Numbered from the stretch's first letter, positions 15,197 through 24,245 are shown. The stretch: 64,000 bases of DNA from Saccharothrix deserti (GCF_009769385.1 NZ_VKAB01000002.1:1-64000); one strand, 5' to 3'. Made by a program: numbers and translations. The notes: generated by a model not told the origin, from the sequence alone.

Positions 15197-17439
15197 CGAC
15201 GACACGCAGACAGTTTCTCGCGGGCGCCGTCGCGGTCGGGTTCACCCTGACCGCGGGCAGCGCTTCGGCACAGGGCGCGGGCCGGATCCGGGTGACCGCG
15301 GCGGGCGCCACGACCGAGTCCTGGCTGGTCCTCACGCCCGGCAAGATCACGCTGTACAGCGGCAAAGTGGATATCGGGACCGGGATCCGGACCGCGTTGA
15401 CCCAGATCATGGTCGAAGAGCTGCGGCTCGGCGTGGCCGACGTCGACTACGTCGAAGGCGACACCATGCTCAGCGTCGGCCAGGGTCTCACGGCCGGCTC
15501 GAAGAGCATCCAGAACGGCGGTGTCCAGCTGCGGCAGGCAGCCGCGACCGCGTTCGCCGAACTACGACGCCGCGCGGCCTCGCACTTCGGCGTCGATCCG
15601 TCGCGACTGCGCGCGGAACGCGGCAAGTTCCGGGTCGATCGGCGGGCCGTCAGTTACTCCCGGCTGCTGGCCGGCGAGGTCACCGCCCTGCCTCTGGACA
15701 CGCAGATCCCAGTGATGCGGCCGGCCGACTACGTCGTCGTCGGCAAGTCCGAGCCGCGGGTCGACCTGCCCGCCAAGCTCGACGCGACCTATCGGTACCT
15801 CGTCGACGTCGACCTGCCGGGCATGCTGCACGGTCGTGTCGTCCGGCCACCGGGGCGCAATTCCCGCGATCCCGTGATCGGCGACCTCGACCGGGCACGC
15901 GCGATCGACGGGTTCGTCGACGTGGTGCGGCGTGACCGGTTCATCGGCGTGGTCGCCGCATCCGAATGGGCGGCAGCCCGCGCGGCGGCGCCCGCCACCG
16001 GGATCACCGTCGACTGGACCGCGGGCGCGAAGCTCATCCCCCAGGCCGATCTGCCTGTCGCGCTGAGGGATCCGGTGAACCACTACCGGACCGTCGTCGA
16101 AATCGACACCGATCTCGACCCGTTGTTCGAGGCCGGGCCGACCGTGTTGGACGCGCAGTACTTCACCCCGTTCTACATGCACGGCGCGATGGGGCCGTCG
16201 ACCGCGGTCGCCGACGTGCGCGACGCGCCCGACCCGGCGACCGGGATCCAGGTGACGATCTGGTCGAACACCCAGCGCGTCGGCACGTTGCGTGCTGTCA
16301 TCGCCGTGTTGCTCGGCCTGGACCAGACGAAGGTCCGGGTCGTCTACACAGAGGGGTCCGGCGGTTACGGCCAGAGCGGCGCGGACGACGACGCGGCCGA
16401 CGCGGCGCTGTTGTCGCAAGCCGTCCGGCGTCCGGTCCGCGTCCAGTGGACCCGGCAGAACGAGCACGGCTGGGAGCCGTTGGGCAGTGCGCAGGCGCAC
16501 GACATGAAAGGAGCGGTCGGCCCCGACGGAATCACCGCCTGGTCGCACCTCTTCTACGCGCCACCGGCCATCGGCGGCGGCAACCTCGCGGGCGCCCTGG
16601 TAGGCGTCCTCCCCGGGCCGCTGCCGGGATCGTCGGTCAACTCGTCCGGCCGTAATGCGCCGGTCGCTTATGGCTTCCCGCAACGGGTCGAGGCCCGGCT
16701 GGTCAAGACGTTCGACACCACCGGGCCGGACTCCGCGACTCCGGCGAGTCCGCTGACGTACCGGATTCCGCGCACGACCTCGTTGCGCTCGCTGGGTGGC
16801 TTCTCCAACAGCTTCGCCAACGAGTCCTTCTTCGACGAGCTGGCGCATGCCGCCGGGCAGGATCCGCTGGAGCTGCGGATCAAGTCCCTGCCGGATCCCC
16901 GTGCGGTCGCGGTGTGCGAGGCGCTGCGGGAGGTCTGGCGGTCCAGGCCACCTGGTGGCAACGGAATCGGTGCGGGCGTGGCGTTCCAGCAGTACGAAGT
17001 GGAGAACGCCTACGTCGCGGCCTATGTGGAGCTGCGGGTCGACCTGTCGACCGGGCAGATCCGTGTCACCAAGGTCGTCGTCGCGCACGACTGCGGCCTG
17101 ATCATCAATCCGGACGGGGTGCGCAACCAGATCGAAGGCAATGTCGTGCAAGGGATCAGCCGCACCGTGAAGGAGGAGGTGCACTACAACGACGACCGGG
17201 TCACCTCGGTGGTGTGGCAGTCCAGCCGGTTCAACCCCGGGCCGCAGTACGAGGTGCTCCGGTTCAACGAAGTGCCTTCGATCGAGACGATCCTGATCAA
17301 TCACGTCGACGAGCCCGCGCTCGGCGCCGGGGAGCCGACGATCGGCGCGATTCCCGGCGCGATCGGCAACGCGGTCTTCGCCGCCACCGGCAAGCGAATT
17401 CGGACCCTGCCGTTGACACCGGATCGCATCAGGGCCTGA
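15193..17439 (+). CDS. iorB: Molybdopterin-binding subunit of an isoquinoline-1-oxidoreductase-like hydroxylase
   Basis: 748 aa from ATG 15193, which follows AAGGAG at 15179-15184. A twin-arginine signal is present ([26 protein letters not shown]), as in many IorB/AldH-type subunits. Xanthine-oxidase-family features include [46 protein letters not shown] and the active-site Glu in [25 protein letters not shown] (near residue 714). Such enzymes hydroxylate N-heterocycles or aldehydes using a molybdenum cofactor and pass electrons to the [2Fe-2S] subunit. That partner gene is broken here, so function is doubtful unless another IorA is supplied. Confidence 0.88.
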   Translation: MTTTRRQFLAGAVAVGFTLTAGSASAQGAGRIRVTAAGATTESWLVLTPGKITLYSGKVDIGTGIRTALTQIMVEELRLGVADVDYVEGDTMLSVGQGLTAGSKSIQNGGVQLRQAAATAFAELRRRAASHFGVDPSRLRAERGKFRVDRRAVSYSRLLAGEVTALPLDTQIPVMRPADYVVVGKSEPRVDLPAKLDATYRYLVDVDLPGMLHGRVVRPPGRNSRDPVIGDLDRARAIDGFVDVVRRDRFIGVVAASEWAAARAAAPATGITVDWTAGAKLIPQADLPVALRDPVNHYRTVVEIDTDLDPLFEAGPTVLDAQYFTPFYMHGAMGPSTAVADVRDAPDPATGIQVTIWSNTQRVGTLRAVIAVLLGLDQTKVRVVYTEGSGGYGQSGADDDAADAALLSQAVRRPVRVQWTRQNEHGWEPLGSAQAHDMKGAVGPDGITAWSHLFYAPPAIGGGNLAGALVGVLPGPLPGSSVNSSGRNAPVAYGFPQRVEARLVKTFDTTGPDSATPASPLTYRIPRTTSLRSLGGFSNSFANESFFDELAHAAGQDPLELRIKSLPDPRAVAVCEALREVWRSRPPGGNGIGAGVAFQQYEVENAYVAAYVELRVDLSTGQIRVTKVVVAHDCGLIINPDGVRNQIEGNVVQGISRTVKEEVHYNDDRVTSVVWQSSRFNPGPQYEVLRFNEVPSIETILINHVDEPALGAGEPTIGAIPGAIGNAVFAATGKRIRTLPLTPDRIRA

Positions 17440-17445
17440 ACGCGC

Positions 17446-17484
17446 GAGTCGAACGTTCGACTCTCGGGTTGTCGAATGTTCGAC
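17446..17484. promoter_or_regulatory. Twin palindromes upstream of the lectin-esterase gene
   Basis: An 18-bp perfect palindrome (GAGTCGAACGTTCGACTC, 17446-17463) is followed by GTCGAATGTTCGAC (17471-17484). The 14-bp cores start 23 bp apart, about two helical turns, which suggests a dimeric repressor bound on one face. Resembles half of an actinobacterial LexA box (TCGAAC…GTTCGA) but lacks the 4-bp centre. Confidence 0.5.
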
Positions 17485-17595
17485 GGGGGTGGTTTTGCCG
17501 TGCCCCAAACAAGATGCGGGAATTGACGGCGATCACCGGCCGGCCGGATGGTGCCACCGGGAACGCTCCCGGTGCACCTCCGGAAGGGGAGAGCA

Positions 17596-19041
17596 ATGAA
17601 GCTCACAGCCACGCTCACGGGACTCGCGCTCGTCGCGGGTGCCGTGACCGCCGTAGCCCAACCGGCCGCCGCCGCGACCGTCGACACCTCCGCCACCTAC
17701 GTGCTGGTCTCCCGGTACAGCGGCAAGGCGGTCCAGGTCGGGTCCACGGCGGACGGTGCGGCGGTCGTGCAGGCCACCCGGGTCGACTCCGCCGCCCAGC
17801 AGTGGCAGTTCGTCGACTCCGGCGGCGGCTACTACCGGCTGAAGTCGCGCCTGAGCGGGAAGGTCGTGGACATCGCGTCCTCGTCCACCGCCAACGGCGC
17901 GAACGTCGTGCAGTGGACCGACAAGAACGCCACCAACCAGCAGTTCAGCCTGGCCGACTCGGACGGCGGCCACGTCCGGTTCGTCAACCGCAACAGCGGC
18001 AAGGCGCTGGACCTCTGGGAGCGCTCCACCGCCGACGGCGCCCGCATCTCCCAGTACGACGACAACGGCGGTACCAACCAGCAGTGGCAGCTGGTCCGCC
18101 TGGCCGCGGCCACCGTCGGCTCGCCCACCGACCCGAACATCAGGTACTTCGGCCGCTGGAACTACAGCAACCCGGCCGCGTACGTGTCGGAGTGGGCGGG
18201 CGCGTACGTGGTGGTCGGCTTCACCGGCCGCACCATCAAGCTGCGCCAGCGCAACGCGATCGACTTCTTCGTCAGCATCGACGGCGGGCCGGACGTGTCG
18301 TACACCAACCGGAGCGGCACGGTCGACCTCACGCCCACCCCGTTGGCGAGCGGCAACCACACGATGCGGGTGTCCTACCGGCCGATCGCCGGGTCGTACC
18401 GGGGTGACGCGGTGTTCCAGGGCGTCGAGCTGGAGGCGGGTGCGCGGACGTTCGCGCCCACCGTGCCGTCGAAGATCGTCGAGTTCGTCGGCGACTCGAT
18501 CACCGTGGGCCAGCTGTCGTCCAAGCAGGCGCTCACCGCGTACGGGTGGCTGGTCGGCGAACGGCTCGGCGCGGGCCACACGCAGATCGCGGTCGGCGGC
18601 GCGTGCCTGGTGTCGGCGGCGGACGGCTGCATCGGGATGAGCGACCGGTTCCTCCGCACCGGTCTGCAGGCGGACGCGTCGAACTGGGACTTCTCCCGGT
18701 ACCGCGCGGACGTCGTGGTGATCAACCTGGGCACCAACGACGTCGGGCACAGCGTGACCGGGCCGCAGTTCCAGAGCGCGTACGTGACGCTGCTGCGGCG
18801 GGCGCGGGAGAAGTACCCGACCGCGACCGTGCTGGCGATGCAGACGTTCCGCAAGCGCTTCATCCCGGAGACGCAGGCGGCGGTGCAGACCGTGAACGAC
18901 CCGAAGATCCGGTTCGTCGACACCACCGGCTGGATCGTGGAGTCCACCGACACGTCGGACAACGTGCACCCGAACGACCAGGGGCACCGCAAGATCGCCG
19001 ACCGGCTGGCCCCGCTCGTCTCGGCCGCGCTGGGTTCCTGA
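17596..19041 (+). CDS. Secreted ricin-type lectin / CE2-like SGNH esterase
   Basis: 481 aa from ATG 17596 after GGAAGGGGAGAG. A signal peptide (MKLTATLTGLALVAGAVTAVAQPAAA) precedes a beta-trefoil ricin-type lectin (repeated QQW motifs: AQQWQF, NQQFSL, NQQWQL). A jelly-roll (FGRWNYSNPAAYVSEWAGAYVVVGFTG) typical of carbohydrate esterase family 2 follows, then an SGNH hydrolase with GDSITVG (Ser301), LGTNDVG and DNVH (Asp455, His458). It probably deacetylates plant polysaccharides such as acetyl-xylan or acetyl-mannan outside the cell, with the lectin binding sugar. The next feature is a strong terminator. Confidence 0.85.
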   Translation: MKLTATLTGLALVAGAVTAVAQPAAAATVDTSATYVLVSRYSGKAVQVGSTADGAAVVQATRVDSAAQQWQFVDSGGGYYRLKSRLSGKVVDIASSSTANGANVVQWTDKNATNQQFSLADSDGGHVRFVNRNSGKALDLWERSTADGARISQYDDNGGTNQQWQLVRLAAATVGSPTDPNIRYFGRWNYSNPAAYVSEWAGAYVVVGFTGRTIKLRQRNAIDFFVSIDGGPDVSYTNRSGTVDLTPTPLASGNHTMRVSYRPIAGSYRGDAVFQGVELEAGARTFAPTVPSKIVEFVGDSITVGQLSSKQALTAYGWLVGERLGAGHTQIAVGGACLVSAADGCIGMSDRFLRTGLQADASNWDFSRYRADVVVINLGTNDVGHSVTGPQFQSAYVTLLRRAREKYPTATVLAMQTFRKRFIPETQAAVQTVNDPKIRFVDTTGWIVESTDTSDNVHPNDQGHRKIADRLAPLVSAALGS

Positions 19042-19053
19042 GGTTCCCGACCG

Positions 19054-19090
19054 TCGGGCCGGGTGGTCGCGCTCCGACCACCCGGCCCGA
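19054..19090. terminator. Strong bidirectional terminator
   Basis: A perfect 16-bp stem (left arm TCGGGCCGGGTGGTCG, right arm at 19075-19090) with a 5-nt loop, lying between the esterase (+) and the protease-nuclease gene (-), whose stops are at 19041 and 19216. Confidence 0.85.
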
Positions 19091-19215
19091 TATCAGGTCG
19101 ACGTGCCGGGGCGCCGGGTCCGGGGTGACGCCCAGTTCGGCCGCGAGCGCGTCGAACGCCGCCGTCATCGCCTCGGACATGGCGCCCGACGACACCCGGA
19201 CGGGCGCTCACCAGC

Positions 19216-21039
19216 TCACCACTGGATGTCGCTCAACCCCTCCAACGGCGCGCGCTCCTCCAACGACTCCGGCAGCACCAGCGTGTCGGCCGCCTTCAAG
19301 GCCGCCGGGAACGTGAAGCCGCACCGCTCCTCGACCTCGCCCAACGCCACCTGGAACACCCGGAACTCGTCCAGTTCCAGCGACTCCAACTGGTCCAGGT
19401 TCTGCGTCAGCACGAACGCCCGCGCCTTCAGCTCCCCGGCCGACGCGAACGCGAGCACCTTCCAGTACTCGCGCGGCAACGGCACGCCGCGGAACACCCG
19501 GTCGTCGGACCGGAACACCGGGCCGCCGTAGACGCTGACCTTCAGGTCGTCCACGTCCGCGTCCTCCAGCACCGCGTCCTCCAGCCGACCCCACAGCCCG
19601 CGCCGCGCGCTCTGGTTGAAGTCGTCCATCTGGGGCGTGATGTTGGTGAAGAAGAACGAGTCCTTGTTGGCCCGCTCCGCGACCGCCTTCGGCCCCCACA
19701 GCAGGTCCGCGCGCCGGGCCAGGTGCCCGCGGTCCAGCCGGTTGTCCCGGTACAGCTCGTCGCCGATCTGGAACTCCCCCGGGATGCGCGGGTCGAGCAG
19801 GAACGGGATGCCGCTGCGGTTGATCTTCTTCAGCCCGCCGCCGTCGATGTTCCACGCCACCCAGAACGCGAACCGCCGCGACTTGCTCTGCGCCAGCGAG
19901 AAGTGCGTGTAGTCGATCACCGTCGACCCGTTCAGCTCGACCGCGTCGGCCCGCGCCTCCTGACCAAGCTCCGGCACGCCCACCGGCACACCGAGGAAGT
20001 CCCCGTCGAACCCGGCCAGCGCCACCTCGAGCTTCTTCGGCCGATCGAGCGTGATGTCCAGCTTCTCGAACACCGACGCCGGCAGGCACGCCAGCGCGTG
20101 CTCGTCCGGGCTGTCACCGGCCTCGCCCGCGAAGTGCAGGCCCGCCATCGTCTTGCCGGTCTTGCCGTTGGACGCCTTGAACATCCACGCCGCGCCGGAG
20201 TCGCCGCCCATGCTGATCTCGCCGTCGGCGGCGGGGTGCGACGGGTCCGGTCCGATCTCGAAGCAGCCGATCTGCCGCTGCCCCACACCGGGGCCGTAGT
20301 CGATCTTGGCGAGGGTGTCCACGCGCCGGACCACGCCGTGCGTCACGGCGGTCGTCCGGCCGCTCTTCACGACCTTGTCGCCCAGCTCCGGCTCGCCCAG
20401 CTTGTCCACCGCGACGCCCAGGTCCAGGATCTCCGGCTCGAACCCGCGGCCCTCGACGGTGGCGATGGCGCAGTCGCCCGCCGCGCCCAGGTGCGACCGG
20501 ACGAGCCGGCCGAGCCGGTTGCGGTCGGTGCGGTTGTCGTCGTGCACGCCGGGCTGGACGACGTCCTCACCCAGCGCGCCCTGCGGCCCGTGCAGGACGT
20601 GCCAGTTGCTCAGGGTGTACGGGGTGCCGTCGACCCGGTCGTACACGACGCAGCCGATCGTGCCCGCGGACACCCGCACGTGGCCCACGCTCACCCCCGG
20701 CACCACCGGGTCGATCCGCGTCTTGCGCACGCTGCTGACCGGCTCCTCCACCACGTGGAAGTCGATCCGGTAGTCGCGTTGCAGCACGTCGGTGGGCACC
20801 GGGACGCCGTCCACCTCGATCGTCTCGGGCAGCAGCGAGGTGCCGAGCGCGCCCAGCGCCTCGGGCGCGGCCTTCTGCCGGACGGTGAACTGGACGGCGA
20901 TCTCGTTCGTCGGCTTGCCGTCGACGACCTTGTAGCCGATCCCGATCGAGGACACGTTCGGGTCCCGCAGGTAGTCGGCGCCCTTCGTGCGCACGAACCG
21001 CCGGAGCGAAGCCTGCAAATCGTTCGTCTTCTTGGCCAT
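19216..21039 (-). CDS. Trypsin-like protease fused to DNA/RNA non-specific endonuclease
   Basis: 607 aa from ATG 21039, no signal peptide. Residues 1-60 form a small N-terminal module (YLRDPNVSSIGIGYKVVDGKPTNEIAVQFTV) seen before some bacterial trypsin-like domains. Residues about 100-330 are a chymotrypsin-fold protease with His147 (LSNWHVLHG), Asp189 (GDCAIATV) and Ser281 (MGGDSGAAW). Residues about 350-600 are a NUC1/endonuclease-G-type nuclease with DRGH (436-439, LDRGHLARRADL), FFFTNITPQ for the metal site, and VSVYGGPVF. All key residues of both activities are present. A cytoplasmic protease joined to an indiscriminate nuclease suggests a suicidal or defence role; that is inference. Confidence 0.85.
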   Translation of the reverse strand: MAKKTNDLQASLRRFVRTKGADYLRDPNVSSIGIGYKVVDGKPTNEIAVQFTVRQKAAPEALGALGTSLLPETIEVDGVPVPTDVLQRDYRIDFHVVEEPVSSVRKTRIDPVVPGVSVGHVRVSAGTIGCVVYDRVDGTPYTLSNWHVLHGPQGALGEDVVQPGVHDDNRTDRNRLGRLVRSHLGAAGDCAIATVEGRGFEPEILDLGVAVDKLGEPELGDKVVKSGRTTAVTHGVVRRVDTLAKIDYGPGVGQRQIGCFEIGPDPSHPAADGEISMGGDSGAAWMFKASNGKTGKTMAGLHFAGEAGDSPDEHALACLPASVFEKLDITLDRPKKLEVALAGFDGDFLGVPVGVPELGQEARADAVELNGSTVIDYTHFSLAQSKSRRFAFWVAWNIDGGGLKKINRSGIPFLLDPRIPGEFQIGDELYRDNRLDRGHLARRADLLWGPKAVAERANKDSFFFTNITPQMDDFNQSARRGLWGRLEDAVLEDADVDDLKVSVYGGPVFRSDDRVFRGVPLPREYWKVLAFASAGELKARAFVLTQNLDQLESLELDEFRVFQVALGEVEERCGFTFPAALKAADTLVLPESLEERAPLEGLSDIQW

Positions 21040-21171
21040 GAGCGCAAACCCCCTGGTGTGTGCGCGCTGGTGGCCTTGCTGTCGGCCTCGCCCGATCCAG
21101 TGTTAACCCAGACCCGTTGCGTTCACCCTTTCGGGCTAATGTCGGCCACCGAATGCAGTGTCCACCCCCGA

Positions 21172-21211
21172 GACGGCTGAAAGTTGACCATCGGACGGCT
21201 GATGGTTGAAC
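21172..21211. promoter_or_regulatory. Direct repeats in the divergent promoter region
   Basis: GACGGCTGAAAGTTGACC (21172-21189) and GACGGCTGATGGTTGAAC (21194-21211) match at 15/18 positions, 22 bp apart. They lie between the protease-nuclease gene (start 21039, -) and the subtilase-like gene (start 21306, +). The first copy contains a TTGACC that could be a -35 element. Confidence 0.4.
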
Positions 21212-21305
21212 TCTGATCGGACCTGTCGTCGGCCCCGCCGTCGTGCTGTGGTTCAGGGGCACGTCGAGCACGTTCCCCGACGACCCCCTGCATGTTGGAG
21301 GAGCT

Positions 21306-22559
21306 GTGAAGATCAGACACGTGGCGGTGGCGAGCGCGCTGTTATCCGGGCTGGTCGCCGCGCCCGCGCACGCCGCCCCGGTCGGCGCGGTGCTCTACAG
21401 CGGGCACCCGCAGGCCGTGGCGGACAGCTACATCGTGGTGCTGAAGCGGCACGAGGACCTGGCCGCCGCCCGGTCCGCCGCAACCGGCGTCACGTTCACC
21501 TACCGGTCGGCGTTGGCCGGGTTCGCGGTGCGGGCGAGCGCGAAGGAGGCCAGGCGGCTCGCCGCCGATCCGCGCGTCGCCTACGTCGCGCAGGACGTGC
21601 GGGTGCGGTTGGCGCCCCACGATCTGACTGCGCAGGACGTCACCGCGCGAGACGTCACCGCGCGAGACGTCACCGCGCAGGACGTCACCGCGCAGGCCGT
21701 GGTCGTGCAGCCGAACCCGCCGTCGTGGGGCCTGGACCGGATCGACCAGCGCTCCCTGCCGCTGGACACCAAGTACTTCCACCCGAACACCGCCTCCACC
21801 GTGCGGGCGTACATCTTCGGCACCGGCATCCGGTACTCCCACCAGGAGTTCAACGGCGCGGCCGTGCCCGGCCTGGACACCGTCGGCGGCGTCAACCCGC
21901 CCGGCAACGACTGCAACGGCCACGGCACGCACATGGCGGGCACGGTCGGCGGGCAGACCACCGGTGTGGCGAAGGACGTGACCCTGGTGTCCGTGCGGGT
22001 GCTCAACTACCAGGGCTCCGGCACGTACGCGCAGATCATCGCGGGTATCGACTGGGCGACCAGCGACGCGGCGGCCAGCGGCAAGAAGGCGGTCGCGCTG
22101 ATGACCCCCGGCGGCGGGCTGCACCAGGCGTTCAACGACGCCATCACCGCGTCGATCAACGCGAACGTGCACTACTCGGTCGTGTCGGGCGGCTCCAACT
22201 CCAACGCGTGCAACTACTCCCCCGGCAGCACGCCGCTCGCCACCACCGTCGGCGCGACGGACGTCAACGACGCGAAGGCGAGCTTCTCCAACTACGGGCC
22301 GTGCATCGACGTGTGGGCGCCGGGCGTGAACATCACGTCGGCGTGGGGCACGTCCGACAACGCGTACTCGACCATCAGCGGCTCCACGGCGTCCGCGCAC
22401 GCGGCGGGCGTGGCGGCGTTGTGGCGGCACCGGTTCCCCGGCGACTCGGCGGTGGCCGTGGCCGAGGCGTTGCGGGCCAACGCCACACCGGGCGTGATCA
22501 CCAATCCGGGCGCGGGATCGTCGAACCTGCTGCTGTTCATGGGCATGATCCCGGTCTGA
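21306..22559 (+). CDS. Secreted subtilase-like protein with a degenerate active site (pseudoprotease)
   Basis: 417 aa from GTG 21306 after GGAGGAGCT. Signal peptide (VKIRHVAVASALLSGLVAAPAHA), then an I9-type propeptide (DSYIVVLKRHEDL…FTYRSALAGFAVRAS), a five-fold TAQDV/TARDV repeat and an S8 fold (WGLDRIDQRSLPLD). The catalytic Asp of the usual IDTGI motif is Gly172 (IFGTGI). His209 is kept (GHGTHMAGT). The oxyanion Asn of AAGN is Gly (VSGGSN). The GTSMASPH serine motif reads SGSTASAH, one residue short. It therefore probably does not cleave peptides and may bind or inhibit instead. The frame is otherwise intact. Confidence 0.85.
   Translation: MKIRHVAVASALLSGLVAAPAHAAPVGAVLYSGHPQAVADSYIVVLKRHEDLAAARSAATGVTFTYRSALAGFAVRASAKEARRLAADPRVAYVAQDVRVRLAPHDLTAQDVTARDVTARDVTAQDVTAQAVVVQPNPPSWGLDRIDQRSLPLDTKYFHPNTASTVRAYIFGTGIRYSHQEFNGAAVPGLDTVGGVNPPGNDCNGHGTHMAGTVGGQTTGVAKDVTLVSVRVLNYQGSGTYAQIIAGIDWATSDAAASGKKAVALMTPGGGLHQAFNDAITASINANVHYSVVSGGSNSNACNYSPGSTPLATTVGATDVNDAKASFSNYGPCIDVWAPGVNITSAWGTSDNAYSTISGSTASAHAAGVAALWRHRFPGDSAVAVAEALRANATPGVITNPGAGSSNLLLFMGMIPV
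21627..21701 (+). repeat. 15-bp tandem repeat coding for TA(Q/R)DV units
   Basis: About five in-frame copies of a 15-bp unit (pattern ACCGCGC(A/G)(A/G)GACGTC) encode TAQDVTARDVTARDVTAQDV between the propeptide and the S8-like domain, forming a variable-length linker. Confidence 0.8.
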
Positions 22560-22572
22560 GGTCGCGCGGCCC

Positions 22573-23211
22573 TCACAGCAGTCCGTGGTCGCGGGCGTAG
22601 ACGGCGGCCTGCGTGCGGTCGCGCAGGCCGAGCCGGCCCAGGATGCGGGAGACGTGGTTCTTCACCGTGCCCTCGCTCAGGTGGAGGCGTCCGGCGATCT
22701 CCCGGTTGGTGGAGCCGGTGGCGACCAACCGCAGCACGTCCACCTCGCGATCGGTGAGGTCGAGGTTCCCGTCGGCGACCTGGCGTTCGTGCCCCAGTGC
22801 GGACGCCAGTCGAGCCGCCGCGGCCGGGTCGAACTGGACGACGCCGGAGTGCGCGAGCCGGACGGCGGCGGCCAGTTCGACCGCGGGCCGGTCCTTGAGC
22901 AGGTAGCCGCTCGCCCCTGCTCTCAGGGCCCGCACCACGTACTCCTCGTCGTCGAACGTGGTCAGCATGACCACCCTCGTGCGCGGATTTCGGTGTCGGA
23001 GCACGCCGAGCGCGTCGATACCGTCCAGCACCGGCATCCGCACGTCCATCAGGACGACGTCCGGGTCCTCGCTCACGGCCAGGTCGACCGCGGCCCTGCC
23101 GTCACCGGCCGTGCCGACCACCGAGATGCCCGGCTGGATGTCGAGCAGGGCGGCGATGCCCTCCCGGATGAGCTGCTGGTCGTCCACCACGATCACGCGC
23201 ACGTCGCTCAC
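22573..23211 (-). CDS. NarL/LuxR-family response regulator
   Basis: 212 aa from GTG 23211, overlapping the kinase stop by 4 bp. The receiver domain has VVDDQQ, the phosphorylated Asp in VVLMDVRMPVLDG, the conserved Thr in VMLTTFDDEEYV and Lys in YLLKD. The C-terminal LuxR helix-turn-helix reads LTDREVDVLRLVATGSTNREIAGRLHLSEGTVKNHVSRILGRLGL. Partner of the kinase encoded directly upstream. Its targets cannot be read from the sequence; its 3' end converges with the subtilase-like gene 14 bp away. Confidence 0.93.
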   Translation of the reverse strand: MSDVRVIVVDDQQLIREGIAALLDIQPGISVVGTAGDGRAAVDLAVSEDPDVVLMDVRMPVLDGIDALGVLRHRNPRTRVVMLTTFDDEEYVVRALRAGASGYLLKDRPAVELAAAVRLAHSGVVQFDPAAAARLASALGHERQVADGNLDLTDREVDVLRLVATGSTNREIAGRLHLSEGTVKNHVSRILGRLGLRDRTQAAVYARDHGLL

Positions 23212-24212
23212 GCCGTCCCCCTCGGCACGACCACGGTGAGCCGGGTGCCCGCGCCCGCGACGACCTCGACCGACCCGCCGGCCTGCGCGATCCGCTCCCG
23301 CAGGCCGTTCAGCCCGAAGCCTTCCCGTTCCGGCGGGAAACCGGGCCCGTCGTCGGCCACCACCAACCGCGCTTCGCGCTGTCCACAGTGGACGGTGACC
23401 CGCACGTCCGAACCCCGGGCGTGGCGCATCGCATTGGTGATCCCCTCCTGGGCGGCCCGGTAGAGCGCCAGCAGAGCCGCCGGGGCGTAACGGGATTCGT
23501 CACCCGTGCAGTCGACCGACACCCCGAGCCCACGGGTCAACCCGGCCAACGACTCGGCCAGCCGGAAGGGCTCGCGCAGTGCGCGGACCGAAGTCCGCAC
23601 GTCCTCCAACGCCCGCCGGGCCGACTCACGCGCGTCCTCGATCGCCCGATCCGCCACCTCGGGGTCGAGGTCGCGGAACGCCGACGCCTTCTCCAGCAGC
23701 ACCGACACCGCCGTGAGGTGGTGGCCGAGACCGTCGTGGATGTCGCGCGCCACCCGGTTCCGCTCGGCCGCCGCCGACAGTTCGGCCATGGCCAACGCCA
23801 GGACCAGCCCGATGCCGAACATCAGCAGGTCGGACACGTGCTCGACGGACCGCGCCCACCCCGGCACGGTGAGCTGGAAGGCGACCACGAGGAAGACCGC
23901 GCTCGCCGCCCCGACACCCACCGCGACCACGCGCCCGAACGCGAAGTAGGCGCTGAACGGCAGGAGCAGGAACAACACCCGCGCCATCCCGGACCCGTCG
24001 GAGAACGCGACCAACACCACCAGCCCGGCCTGAACCGCCAACACCGCCGCCGCCGGAAACCGCGAGCCGACCACGTCGACCAGGACGAGCGCGGCGAGGC
24101 CGAGCACGAACGGCACCCACAGCGTCACCCCGAGCCCGGCCAGCCCCGCGTAACCGCCGGCCACCAACACGGCCCCGCACAGCAGGGGCGACAACCACGA
24201 CAGAGGACGCAC
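23208..24212 (-). CDS. NarL-type sensor histidine kinase (HisKA_3)
   Basis: 334 aa from GTG 24212. The N-terminal 140 residues hold several hydrophobic segments (LLCGAVLVAGGYAGLAGLGVTLWVPFVLGLAALVLVDVV…VLFLLLPFSAYFAFGRVVAVGVGAASAVFLVVAFQL), so the sensor part is membrane-embedded with no large outside domain. The dimerisation helix carries the phospho-His in RVARDIHDGLGHHLTAVSV. The ATPase domain has VVADDGPGFPP and GFGLNGLRERI. It is co-transcribed with the regulator downstream. The signal is unknown. Confidence 0.92.
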   Translation of the reverse strand: MRPLSWLSPLLCGAVLVAGGYAGLAGLGVTLWVPFVLGLAALVLVDVVGSRFPAAAVLAVQAGLVVLVAFSDGSGMARVLFLLLPFSAYFAFGRVVAVGVGAASAVFLVVAFQLTVPGWARSVEHVSDLLMFGIGLVLALAMAELSAAAERNRVARDIHDGLGHHLTAVSVLLEKASAFRDLDPEVADRAIEDARESARRALEDVRTSVRALREPFRLAESLAGLTRGLGVSVDCTGDESRYAPAALLALYRAAQEGITNAMRHARGSDVRVTVHCGQREARLVVADDGPGFPPEREGFGLNGLRERIAQAGGSVEVVAGAGTRLTVVVPRGTA

Positions 24213-24245
24213 ACCGGCAGGCTACGTCCCGCAACCCCTTTGAGG

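Noticed and set aside
17446-17484. SOS (LexA) box
   Set aside because: The TCGAAC and GTTCGA halves abut without the 4-bp centre of actinobacterial LexA sites.
18860-19195. Minus-strand frame MSEAMTAAFDALAAELGVTPDPAP… after the protease-nuclease gene
   Set aside because: The first 30 residues look protein-like and could be a gene remnant, but the frame runs through the strong terminator at 19054-19090 and then antisense to the esterase gene.
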